Assembly: GCA_050485485.1 (NCBI GenBank)
Contig: JBJHBM010000043.1
Coordinates: 1-15,493, forward strand
Direction: 5' to 3'
From: WHSO01 sp050485485
Lineage (GTDB): Bacteria > Pseudomonadota > Alphaproteobacteria > SMXQ01
DNA: 15,493 nt
The notes below the pieces were generated by a model that did no database searches, had not been told where the DNA came from, and saw only the letters and a list, made by a program, of their open reading frames with translations. Shown one piece after another: positions 1 through 6,830 of this stretch. Both the position numbers and the translations under genes were made by a program. How positions within the stretch are numbered: the stretch's first letter is position 1; each line of letters begins with the position of its first letter.

Positions 1-195
1 CTCGGCCTGTCGCTCGGCCTCGCCGTCGCGGCCCGGCGTCCGGCGTCCGGCGCGGGCGAGACGCTGGACGCGCTGATGGCGCGCGCCGACCGCGCCATGT
101 ACGCGGCCAAGCAGGCGGGCAAGGGCGCGGCGCGGCTCGCGCCGCCGCCGTCCCCGACACCGGGGCCCGCTCTGCGGGCGGGAGAGGGCGCATGA
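1..195 (+). CDS. GGDEF-domain protein, C-terminal end only (probable diguanylate cyclase)
   Basis: An open frame enters from the left edge and ends at TGA 193-195, giving about 64 residues. The stretch ADRAMYAAKQAGKG, roughly residues 28-41 of the visible part, is the usual last helix of GGDEF domains (the A-D-x-A-M/L-Y-x-A-K-x-x-G-(R/K)-x pattern). It is preceded by LGLSLGLAVA, which fits the final beta strand. A proline- and alanine-rich tail follows. GGDEF domains make cyclic di-GMP from two GTP, but the GGDEF catalytic loop lies outside the window, so activity and any input domain cannot be judged. The stop overlaps the next gene's start as ATGA (192-195), so the two are probably translationally coupled. 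Confidence 0.85.
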   Translation, partial: LGLSLGLAVAARRPASGAGETLDALMARADRAMYAAKQAGKGAARLAPPPSPTPGPALRAGEGA

Positions 196-1493
196 GCGGC
201 CTTCTCAGGCGCCTGTTCGGCCGGACGCCCGATCCCGACGGGCCGATGGACTACGCGCGTGCCAGGCGGCTCGCGCGCCATCCCGACGCCGGCGTGCGCG
301 AGCGCCTCGCCGCGCGCACCGACGTGAAGCCGGAGATCCTCTACTTCCTCGCCGAGGATGCGGCGCCCGCGGTGCGGCGCGCCATCGCCGCCAACGAATC
401 CACGCCGCCCCATGCCTACGCGCGGCTCGCGCGCGACAGCGACGACGACGTGCGCTGCGACCTCGCGCTCCGCATCGCGCGGCTCACGCCCGGGCTCTCC
501 GACGACGCGCGCGACCGAATCCGCCGGCTCACCCTCGACGCCCTCGACGTGCTGGCCCGCGACCAGATCGCGCGGGTGCGCCGGGTGCTGTCGGAGACCC
601 TCAAGGACGTGGCCGGCGCGCCGCCCGAGGTGATCCGGCGCCTCGCGCGCGACAGCGTGCTCGAAGTGGCGGCGCCGGTGCTGGAGTTCTCGCCGCTGCT
701 GACCGAGGACGACCTGGTCGAGATCATCGCGAGCCCCGCCGTCGCCGGGGCGGTCGCGGCGGTGTCGCGGCGCGCGGGCCTCACCGAGCGCGTCTCGGAC
801 GCGGTGGTGGCGAGCGCCGACTGGGACGCGGTGGCGACACTGCTCGCCAACCCGTCCGCCCAGGTGCGCGAGGAGACGCTCGACCGGCTGGCGGAGGACG
901 CGCGCACGGTGACGCGGCTGCAGATGCCGCTCGCGCTGCGCCCGAAGCTGCCCGCGCGCGCCGCGCGCCGGCTCGCGGGCTTCGTCGCCGATACGGTGCT
1001 GGCGGCCCTGATGCGGCGCGCCGACCTCGATCCCGAGACCGCCGGGCTGGTGGAGGAGGCCGTGCGCACCCGGCTGCGGACGGCGCCCGAGGGCGCGGGC
1101 GCGAAGGGAGGCATCGCCGCGCCACCGGGACAGGGCGACAGCGCCCGGGTCGCGGACGAGGTGCGGCATTTGTTCGAGGCGGGCGCGCTCGACGACGCGC
1201 GCCTCGACGACGAGCTGGTGAGCGGCAACCGCGCCTTCGTCACCCACGCGCTCGCGCTGCGCGCCGGGCTGCCGGCGGCGGTGGTGGCGCGCATCGCCGC
1301 CGCGCGCAGCGCCAAGGCGGTCACCGCGCTCGCCTGGAAGGCGGGGCTCACGATGCGCTTCGCGGTCAAGCTGCAGAGCCGCTTCGCGGGCGTGCCGCCG
1401 CCCGAGATGCTGCAGGCCAAGGACGGGATCGACTACCCGCTCGGCGAGGACGACATGCGCTGGCAGCTCGACTTCTACGGCACGGAGGGCTGA
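192..1493 (+). CDS. DUF2336 domain-containing helical-repeat protein
   Basis: This 433-residue soluble protein has no signal peptide or membrane segment. Its first 130 residues carry short helical repeats of the leucine-rich-variant/HEAT type, a repeating LA-(R/E)-(D/H)-x-x-x-x-VR-x-x-(L/I)-A pattern (for example LARHPDAGVRERLA, LAEDAAPAVRRAIA, LARDSDDDVRCDLA). The middle contains further degenerate repeats and a Gly/Ala/Pro-rich linker near residues 295-315. The C-terminus contains MLQAKDGIDYPL and WQLDFYG, which look like the conserved end of DUF2336 proteins. The family is mostly alphaproteobacterial and its biochemical role is unknown; the repeats suggest a protein-binding scaffold. The ATG lies inside the stop of the upstream GGDEF gene, which suggests a cyclic-di-GMP or signalling context. 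Family call is good; function is open. Confidence 0.85.
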   Translation: MSGLLRRLFGRTPDPDGPMDYARARRLARHPDAGVRERLAARTDVKPEILYFLAEDAAPAVRRAIAANESTPPHAYARLARDSDDDVRCDLALRIARLTPGLSDDARDRIRRLTLDALDVLARDQIARVRRVLSETLKDVAGAPPEVIRRLARDSVLEVAAPVLEFSPLLTEDDLVEIIASPAVAGAVAAVSRRAGLTERVSDAVVASADWDAVATLLANPSAQVREETLDRLAEDARTVTRLQMPLALRPKLPARAARRLAGFVADTVLAALMRRADLDPETAGLVEEAVRTRLRTAPEGAGAKGGIAAPPGQGDSARVADEVRHLFEAGALDDARLDDELVSGNRAFVTHALALRAGLPAAVVARIAAARSAKAVTALAWKAGLTMRFAVKLQSRFAGVPPPEMLQAKDGIDYPLGEDDMRWQLDFYGTEG

Positions 1494-1494
1494 G

Positions 1495-1515
1495 CCGCCC
1501 GGCCGGGAAGGGCGG
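1495..1515. terminator. GC-rich hairpin between convergent genes (possible bidirectional terminator)
   Basis: CCGCCC (1495-1500) is the reverse complement of GGGCGG (1510-1515), with a 9-base loop, in the 27-base gap between the stops of the DUF2336 gene and argB. There is no T run on either side, so it is not a classical intrinsic terminator. Its place between two converging stops is the main argument. Confidence 0.35.
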
Positions 1516-1520
1516 GCGCG

Positions 1521-2429
1521 TCAGTCGGGGCGGATCAGGGTGCCGACGCCGGCGTCGGTGAAGATTTCCAGCAGGAGCGCGTGGGGCACGGTGCCGTCGA
1601 TGATGACGGCGGCGCCGACGTCGTTCTCGACCGCCTCCAGGCAGGTCTCGACCTTGGGGATCATGCCGCCGTGGATGGTGCCGTCGGCGATCAGGCGCTT
1701 GACCTCGCCCGCGCTGAGCTCCTTCAGCACGTTGCCCGACTTGTCCATCACGCCCGGCACGTCGGTCAGCAGCAGGAGCCGCGTCGCCTGGGCGGCGACG
1801 GCGATGGCGCCGGCCGCGGTGTCGGCGTTGATGTTGTAGGTCTCGCCCTTGGCGCCGACGCCGATCGGCGCGATCACCGGAATGATGTCCGATTCCTCGA
1901 ACGTCTCCAGTACGTGCGGGTTGACGCGCGTGGGCTCGCCGACGAAGCCGAGGTCGAGGATCTTCTCGATGTTGGAATCGGTGACGCGCTTGGTGCGGCG
2001 CAGCTTCTCCGCGCGGATCAGCCCGCCGTCCTTGCCCGACAGGCCGACCGCGTTGCCGCCGACCTCGTTGATCATGGTAACGATCTGCTTGTTGATGGAG
2101 CCCGACAGCACCATCTCGACCACGTCCACGGTCTCGCGGTCGGTGACGCGCAGGCCGTCGATGAACGAGCTTTGGATCTTGAGCCGCTCCAGCATCTTGC
2201 CGATCTGCGGCCCGCCGCCGTGCACCACCACCGGGTTGATGCCGACCTGCTTGATGAGCACCACGTCGGAGGCGAAGGCGCGCGCGAGGTCTTCCTCGCC
2301 CATGGCGTGGCCGCCGTACTTGATGACGAAGGTTTCCTCCGCGTAGCGCCGCATGTAGGGCAGCGCCTCGGAGAGGGTGCGGGCCTTTTCGAGCCAGCTC
2401 GGGTGTGGGACGTGCTTGCGGTCGGTCAT
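1521..2429 (-). CDS. argB: Acetylglutamate kinase
   Basis: This 302-residue cytoplasmic enzyme phosphorylates N-acetyl-L-glutamate with ATP, the second step of arginine biosynthesis. The amino acid kinase fold is clear: the phosphate-binding KYGGHAM (Lys37), HGGGPQI (70-76), the substrate-binding YNINADTAAG, the nucleotide-side LLLTDVPGVM, and GGMIPKVETC with the second conserved Lys. Compared with the short E. coli enzyme it has about 30 extra N-terminal residues forming a helix (SWLEKARTLSEALPYMRRYA) and the C-terminal LLLEIFTDAGVGTLI. Both are typical of hexameric, arginine-inhibited forms, so feedback inhibition by arginine is likely. It is the last gene of the rpmH-rnpA-yidD-yidC-engB-argB run, 12 bases after engB. 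The ATG has no strong Shine-Dalgarno sequence, consistent with coupled translation. Confidence 0.97.
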   Translation of the reverse strand: MTDRKHVPHPSWLEKARTLSEALPYMRRYAEETFVIKYGGHAMGEEDLARAFASDVVLIKQVGINPVVVHGGGPQIGKMLERLKIQSSFIDGLRVTDRETVDVVEMVLSGSINKQIVTMINEVGGNAVGLSGKDGGLIRAEKLRRTKRVTDSNIEKILDLGFVGEPTRVNPHVLETFEESDIIPVIAPIGVGAKGETYNINADTAAGAIAVAAQATRLLLLTDVPGVMDKSGNVLKELSAGEVKRLIADGTIHGGMIPKVETCLEAVENDVGAAVIIDGTVPHALLLEIFTDAGVGTLIRPD

Positions 2430-2441
2430 GGCGCGCGGACT

Positions 2442-3113
2442 TTAGCGTGATTCAGGGGGCAGGGCCAGCGCGGCCAGGGCGGCGCGCAGCACCGCAATCC
2501 CGATGCCTTCGCGCGCCGAGGTGGCCAGCACCTCGGGGTGGGCGGCGGGGCGTCGGGCGATCTCGGCGGCGGTGTTCGCGGCGAGCGCCAGGGCGGCGGC
2601 GGCGGCGAGCTGGTCGATCTTGGTGAGCACCACCTGATAGGACACGGCGGCCTCGTCGAGCCCGTCCATGACGGCGCGGTCGGCGGGGCCGATGCCGCGG
2701 CGCGCGTCCACCAGCACCAGCACGCGCCGCAGCCGGCGGCGGCCCTTGAGGTAGAGCTCGATCAGCCGGCTCCAGCGCCGCGCCGCCGCTTTGCCGGCCT
2801 GGTTGTAGCCGTAGCCCGGCAGGTCGGCGAGCATCAGCCGGCCCCCCAGGTCGAAGAAGTTGATCTGCTGGGTGCGGCCCGGGGTCTGGGAGGTGCGGGC
2901 GAGCGCGCGCCGGCCGGTCAGCGCGTTGATCAGGCTCGACTTGCCGACGTTGGAGCGCCCCGCGAAGGCGACCTCGGGCAGGCGCGGGGCCGGCAGGCCC
3001 TCGACCTTGGCCGCGCCGGCCACGAAGTCGCAGGGGCCGGCGAACAGCTTGCGGGCGGCCTCGAGGGCCTCCGGGTCGGGCGTCGCGTCCGCGTCCGCGC
3101 CGGCGCCGCTCAC
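2442..3113 (-). CDS. engB: Ribosome biogenesis GTP-binding protein YihA/YsxC/EngB
   Basis: This TRAFAC-class GTPase is needed for large ribosomal subunit assembly. Motifs in order from the GTG start: G1 GRSNVGKS (about 52-59), G2 region TPGRTQ, G3 DLPGYGY (about 97-103), G4 TKID (about 164-167) and G5 TSA (about 198-200). All are intact. I prefer GTG 3113-3111, which lies 4 bases after the yidC stop and gives 223 residues beginning MSGAGADAD. A longer reading starts at ATG 3146-3144 (234 residues), overlaps yidC by 29 bases and adds an arginine-rich MPRRPRRARDA that looks like out-of-frame yidC sequence. That ATG does have a GGAAG six bases upstream, so it cannot be excluded. The spacing fits one operon with yidC and argB. 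Confidence 0.95.
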   Translation of the reverse strand: MSGAGADADATPDPEALEAARKLFAGPCDFVAGAAKVEGLPAPRLPEVAFAGRSNVGKSSLINALTGRRALARTSQTPGRTQQINFFDLGGRLMLADLPGYGYNQAGKAAARRWSRLIELYLKGRRRLRRVLVLVDARRGIGPADRAVMDGLDEAAVSYQVVLTKIDQLAAAAALALAANTAAEIARRPAAHPEVLATSAREGIGIAVLRAALAALALPPESR

Positions 3114-3117
3114 CGCG

Positions 3118-4911
3118 TCACGTGCCCTTCGCGGCCTTCTTGGCATCGGCCGCTTCCATGCGCTTCATGATGTACCACTGCTGGGCGACCGAGAGCAGGT
3201 TGTTCCACGCCCAGTAGATCACGAGACCCGCCGGGAACGGCGCCATGATGAAGGTGAATACGAACGGCATGAACAGGAAGATCTTGGCCTGGATCGGGTC
3301 CGGCGGCGGCGGGTTGAGCTTCATCTGCACGTACATCAGCAAGCCCATGATGATCGGCCAGGCGCCGATCGAGACGAGGCTCGGCACCCAGTCGGGGATC
3401 GCGTAGGGCAGCAGGCCGAACAGGTTGAGGAACGAGGTCGGATCGGGCGCGGACAGGTCGCGGATCCAGCCGTAGAACGGCGCGTGGCGCATCTCGATCG
3501 AGACGAACAGCACCTTGTAGAGCGCGAAGAACACCGGAATCTGGATCAGGATCGGCAGGCACGACGACGCCGGGTTGACCTTCTCCTTGCGGTAGAGGTC
3601 CATCATCTCCTGGTTGAGCCGCTGGCGGTCGCCCGAGAAGCGCTCCTTCAGCTCCATCATCTTGGGCTGCAGCTTCTTCATCTGGCTCATGGACTTGTAG
3701 GACTTGTTGGCCAGCGGGAAGAACAGCAGCTTCACCAGCACCGTCACCGCGAGGATGGCGAGGCCGAAGTTGCCGAGGTAGTTGAACAGGATGTCGAGCA
3801 GGTAGAAGAACGGCTTGGTCAGGAAGTAGAACCAGCCGAAGTCGATGGCGAGGTCGAAGTTGGCGATGCCGAGCGCCTTGGAGTAGCCGTCGAGCAGCCG
3901 CACCTCCTTGGCGCCCGCGAACAGGTGGCTGCGGTTCTCGACGCGCCCGCCCGGCGGCAGCGCCCGGGCCTCGCCCGCGAAGTCCACCTGGTACTTGTCC
4001 TCGTTGCCGACGCGCCAGTGCAGGAAGCGCGCGTTGATGCGCGCGGCCGGCTCCGGCACCAGCGCGGCGAGCCAGTACTTGTCGGTGATGCCGATCCAGC
4101 CGCCGGTCGAGGCCTGCGAGATGGTCTGCCTGGAGGAGAGGTCGGAGTAGTCGTGCTCGACCAGGCGGCCGTCGAACACGCCGAGCGGCCCCTCGTGCAG
4201 GATGAAGAAGCCCTGGGTGGGCGGCGTGCCGGTGCGGTTGACGAGCGCGTAGGGCGTGAGCGTCACCGCGGCGTCGCCGGCATTCTCCACGCGCTGGGTG
4301 ACGGTGAACATGTAGTTCTCGTCCACCGCGATCTCGCGCGTGAAGCGCAGCCCCGCCCCGTTGTCCCAGCTGAGCGTCACCGGCTTGCCGGGCACGAGCT
4401 CGCCCGCAGACGCGCGCCATACCGTGTCGGGTCCCGGCACCGGCACCTGCGGGTCGCTCGCGATCCAGCCTTCGGTGGCGTAGTAGGCGCGCGCGCCGCC
4501 CGCGGGCGCGAACAGGCGGATGTTGCCGCTGGCGGGGTCGGGGGTGACGGTGTAGTCGCGCAGCACCACGTCGTCGATGGCGCCGCCGCGCAGCGCGATC
4601 GAGCCCTCTAGGCGCGGCGTGCGGATGGCGACGCGCTCGCCCGCGATCACAGGCATCGCGGCCGCCGTCGGCGGTGCGCCGGGGGTCGGCGGCACCGCGG
4701 CCGGGACGCCGGGCGTGGCGGGCGTTCCCGGCGCGGCGGCCTCGGGCAGCCGCAGGTCGGGGGCCGTCTCGACCTGCTCGGTCTGCTGCTGGCGCTCCTG
4801 GGCCTGGCGCTGGGCCTGCTCGAGCGCCGGGCGCTCGAAGAAGTACTGGAACGTGACGATGATCAGCACCGACAGCACGATGGCGATGATCAGGTTCTTC
4901 TGGTCGTTCAT
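3118..4911 (-). CDS. yidC: Membrane protein insertase YidC
   Basis: The 597-residue inner-membrane insertase/chaperone helps proteins enter the membrane, alone or with SecYEG. Segments in order: an N-terminal membrane anchor (about 5-24); a Gln/Glu-rich, probably helical stretch (28-48); a Pro/Ala-rich linker (52-90); the periplasmic beta-sandwich domain (about 91-345); then the conserved Oxa1/YidC core. Core membrane segments lie near 358-378, 382-402, 450-470, 510-530 and 546-572. The cytoplasmic hairpin holds SMSQMKKLQPKMMEL (407-421) and KEKVNPASSCLPILIQ (442-457). The groove basic residue, Arg366 in E. coli, aligns with Lys412 (MKKLQP). The length fits the Gram-negative form. The ATG overlaps the yidD stop as ATGA (4908-4911), and engB starts just after the yidC stop. 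Confidence 0.98.
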   Translation of the reverse strand: MNDQKNLIIAIVLSVLIIVTFQYFFERPALEQAQRQAQERQQQTEQVETAPDLRLPEAAAPGTPATPGVPAAVPPTPGAPPTAAAMPVIAGERVAIRTPRLEGSIALRGGAIDDVVLRDYTVTPDPASGNIRLFAPAGGARAYYATEGWIASDPQVPVPGPDTVWRASAGELVPGKPVTLSWDNGAGLRFTREIAVDENYMFTVTQRVENAGDAAVTLTPYALVNRTGTPPTQGFFILHEGPLGVFDGRLVEHDYSDLSSRQTISQASTGGWIGITDKYWLAALVPEPAARINARFLHWRVGNEDKYQVDFAGEARALPPGGRVENRSHLFAGAKEVRLLDGYSKALGIANFDLAIDFGWFYFLTKPFFYLLDILFNYLGNFGLAILAVTVLVKLLFFPLANKSYKSMSQMKKLQPKMMELKERFSGDRQRLNQEMMDLYRKEKVNPASSCLPILIQIPVFFALYKVLFVSIEMRHAPFYGWIRDLSAPDPTSFLNLFGLLPYAIPDWVPSLVSIGAWPIIMGLLMYVQMKLNPPPPDPIQAKIFLFMPFVFTFIMAPFPAGLVIYWAWNNLLSVAQQWYIMKRMEAADAKKAAKGT

Positions 4912-5243
4912 CGATGCGCCCGCTCGACGTGTGAAGGATGACGGTGACGGGGATGCCCGGCGCAGGTCGCGCGCGCTTCAGGCACGGGATCGGGACCCCA
5001 CGGGCCCCACGGGTTGCAGCGGCCGAGGCGCCGGAGCGCGAGCCAGCCGCCCTCGATCAGCCCGAAGCGGCGCACCGCCTGCAGGGCGTATTCGGAGCAG
5101 CTCGGCTCGAACCGGCAGGTCGCCGGAAACAGCGGCTTGAGCACCAGCCGGTAGCCCCAGATCAGCGCATAGCCGACGAGCCGCCCCGCGATGCCGGCGG
5201 CGTCGCGGAAGCCCTCGAGGCACATGCGGAAGGCGAGCGTCAT
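4908..5243 (-). CDS. yidD: Membrane protein insertion efficiency factor YidD
   Basis: This 111-residue protein of the YidD family has a short amphipathic or membrane-facing stretch (about 20-40, LVGYALIWGYRLVLKPLFP). The family hallmark follows: CRFEPSCSEYALQAV (43-57), then GGWLALRRLGRCNPW (65-79) with its conserved cysteines. YidD aids YidC-dependent insertion by an unknown mechanism. The last 20 or so residues are His/Arg/Pro-rich beyond the family core, making it longer than the usual 70-90 residues. Its ATG is one base after the rnpA stop, and its stop overlaps the yidC ATG, so rnpA, yidD and yidC are tightly coupled. An internal Met7 is a possible alternative start. Confidence 0.95.
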   Translation of the reverse strand: MTLAFRMCLEGFRDAAGIAGRLVGYALIWGYRLVLKPLFPATCRFEPSCSEYALQAVRRFGLIEGGWLALRRLGRCNPWGPWGPDPVPEARATCAGHPRHRHPSHVERAHR

Positions 5244-5244
5244 G

Positions 5245-5616
5245 TCAGGTCCCGTGGCTCAAGTCCCGGCGGTCGCGGCGCAGCCCGAGCCGCCCGAGGG
5301 CGGAAAGCAGGTCGCGGCGCAGCGCATCATAGGGCCTATCCTTGGTTCCCGCGCGCCCCACCAGCACGTAATCGTACCCCGTGGCGGCGGCGGCCGGCAT
5401 CACTTCTCCGGCGAGCGCCCGCAGGCGGCGGCGGACCCGGTTGCGCGCCACCGCGTTGCCGATCCGCCGGGTGACCGTGAGGCCGATCCGCGGCCCCTCG
5501 TCGTCGTCGCGCGGCGCCGCCTGGAGCACGAGCCCGGCCGATGCCGCCCGGCGGCCCCGGTCGGCGACGCGCAGGAACTCGCTGCGGCGTTTGAGGCGGG
5601 AAAGGGCCGGGGCCAT
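5245..5616 (-). CDS. rnpA: Ribonuclease P protein component
   Basis: This small basic protein of 123 residues binds the RNase P RNA and helps the ribozyme cleave 5' leaders from precursor tRNAs. It begins with LSRLKRRSEFLRV, the usual start of RnpA after a short extension. The central IGLTVTRRIGNAVARNRVRR (44-63) contains the RNR signature (58-60) and the conserved basic helix. The C-terminal YDYVLVGRAGT is also typical. It lies 40 bases after rpmH. That spacer can fold into a small stem (TCGGC 5625-5629 with GCCGA 5635-5639), which may adjust the ratio of the two products. The ATG has only a weak Shine-Dalgarno sequence. Confidence 0.96.
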   Translation of the reverse strand: MAPALSRLKRRSEFLRVADRGRRAASAGLVLQAAPRDDDEGPRIGLTVTRRIGNAVARNRVRRRLRALAGEVMPAAAATGYDYVLVGRAGTKDRPYDALRRDLLSALGRLGLRRDRRDLSHGT

Positions 5617-5656
5617 CGTCCGAATCGGCCCGGAGCCGAGCCGTGCCGTGCCGGCC

Positions 5657-5791
5657 CTAGGCCGACAGGCGCTTGCGTCCCTTCCTGCGGCGGTTGGAAA
5701 GGACCTTGCGGCCGCCCACCGTCGCCATGCGCGAGCGGAAGCCGTGCCGGCGCTTGCGGACGATCTTGGAAGGCTGGTAGGTGCGTTTCAC
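5657..5791 (-). CDS. rpmH: 50S ribosomal protein L34 (GTG start)
   Basis: The protein is 44 residues, VKRTYQPSKIVRKRRHGFRS and onward, ending GRKRLSA, with the first residue read as Met in vivo. This is the full normal length for L34, a very basic protein of the large ribosomal subunit. I place the start at GTG 5791-5789 because the family begins at exactly this residue. GGAG lies six bases upstream of it. An ATG at 5860-5858 in the same frame would add 23 residues, but it falls on the -35 box of the promoter and is not credible. rpmH is the first gene of the operon. Confidence 0.97.
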   Translation of the reverse strand: MKRTYQPSKIVRKRRHGFRSRMATVGGRKVLSNRRRKGRKRLSA

Positions 5792-5831
5792 GTCGCGCTC
5801 CGTTGGGAAGGCTTGGTTGGTTGAGGCCCGC

Positions 5832-5860
5832 TGTATACGGGCTGGGGGCGCCGAAGTCAA
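5832..5860 (-). promoter_or_regulatory. Sigma70-type promoter of the rpmH operon
   Basis: Read on the minus strand, TTGACT (5860-5855) is followed after exactly 17 bases by TATACA (5837-5832). Both are near consensus, at 5/6 matches each. Transcription would begin near 5825 and give a leader of about 34 bases before the rpmH GTG. A strong promoter is expected for a ribosomal protein operon. No experimental start site is visible. Confidence 0.8.
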
Positions 5861-5877
5861 TCGCCGCCGGCCCTGCG

Positions 5878-5891
5878 CGCGGGGCCCCGCG
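5878..5891. repeat. 14-base perfect palindrome upstream of the rpmH promoter
   Basis: CGCGGGGCCCCGCG is a perfect palindrome 18 bases upstream of the rpmH -35 box. It lies in the gene-free gap between the divergent rpmH and TVP38-family genes. It may be a protein-binding site, or chance in this GC-rich DNA. I found no clear plus-strand promoter for the TVP38 gene in the rest of the gap. Confidence 0.35.
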
Positions 5892-6096
5892 GTTCCGCCG
5901 CCGCCCCCGGTTTTTCGGGCGTTCCGGGGCCTCGCCGGGATGTGATCGGGCGTGACTGGACCCGGGGCCCCGTCCGCGCCAGCCTGAGGGCGCGGGACGG
6001 GCGCCGCCCGCGCCGGATTGGGGTAGCATGGCGACCGTGAAAAAGCACGACGGCGGGCACGCTCCCCGTCGCAGGCCTCGGGGGAAAGGGCCCAGG

Positions 6097-6822
6097 ATGG
6101 CGGACGGCACCGGCAAGGCCGGAGGCACGGCGCTGCGGCGGTTCGCGCCGCTGGCGCTGCTCGCGCTCGGGCTCGCGGCGTTCTTCGCGCTCGGGCTGCA
6201 CCGCTACCTCGATTTCGCCGCGCTGCGCGAGCACCGCGAGGCGCTCGCGGCCTTCGTCGCCGCCCACCGCGTCCTCGCCGCCCTCGGCTTCGTCGCGCTC
6301 TACGCGCTGGTCACGGCGATTTCGGTGCCGGGCGGCGCGGTGCTGACGCTCGCGGGCGGCTACCTGTTCGGCACCGTCCTCGGCAGCGTCTATGTGGTGA
6401 TCGGCGCGACCGCCGGCGCGACCGCGCTGTTCCTCGCAGCGCGCAGCGCCGTGGGCGACGCCCTGCGCGCGCGCGCCGGACCCGGCCTGCGGCGGATGGA
6501 GGCGGGCTTCCGCGAGAACGCGCTCAGCTACCTCCTGTTCCTGCGCCTGGTGCCGCTGTTCCCGTTCTGGCTCGTGAACCTGGTGCCGGCCTTCGCCGGG
6601 GTGCCGCTCGGCACCTACGTCCTCGGCACCTTCTTCGGGATCATTCCGGGCAGCGTGGTCTATGCCGCCGTCGGCAACGGCCTCGGCGCGGTGCTCGATG
6701 CCGGCCGCGCGCCCGACCTCGGCATCGTCTTCGACCCCGCCGTCCTGCTGCCCATCCTCGGGCTCGCGGTGCTGGCGCTCGTGCCGGTGGCCTACAAGCG
6801 CTTCAAGGGCCGGGGCGCGTGA
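6097..6822 (+). CDS. TVP38/TMEM64 family (DedA-like) membrane protein
   Basis: From ATG 6097 the protein has 241 residues. Hydrophobic segments lie near 16-34, 58-80, 83-115, 143-165, 170-198 and 210-233. The family signature is present: GGYLFGTVLG (87-96), then a membrane-embedded FLRLVPLFPFWLVN (148-161) and FFGIIPG (179-185). TVP38/TMEM64 and DedA proteins act in membrane lipid or envelope homeostasis, some as lipid scramblases or flippases; the substrate here is unknown. I chose ATG 6097 because AAAGGG lies six bases upstream and the length is normal. ATG 6028 would add 23 mostly basic residues and cannot be excluded. The stop touches the following flavin reductase gene, a neighbour repeatedly paired or fused with this family. 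Confidence 0.88.
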   Translation: MADGTGKAGGTALRRFAPLALLALGLAAFFALGLHRYLDFAALREHREALAAFVAAHRVLAALGFVALYALVTAISVPGGAVLTLAGGYLFGTVLGSVYVVIGATAGATALFLAARSAVGDALRARAGPGLRRMEAGFRENALSYLLFLRLVPLFPFWLVNLVPAFAGVPLGTYVLGTFFGIIPGSVVYAAVGNGLGAVLDAGRAPDLGIVFDPAVLLPILGLAVLALVPVAYKRFKGRGA

Positions 6823-6830
6823 GGGACCGC

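Noticed and set aside
416..1420. Long minus-strand open frame opposite the DUF2336 gene
   Set aside because: Low-complexity Ser/Arg/Ala composition and no family motif; the plus-strand DUF2336 protein explains the region.
5792..6096. Replication origin next to rpmH
   Set aside because: In some bacteria rpmH and rnpA flank dnaA and oriC, but there is no dnaA gene, no cluster of DnaA boxes and no AT-rich unwinding region here.
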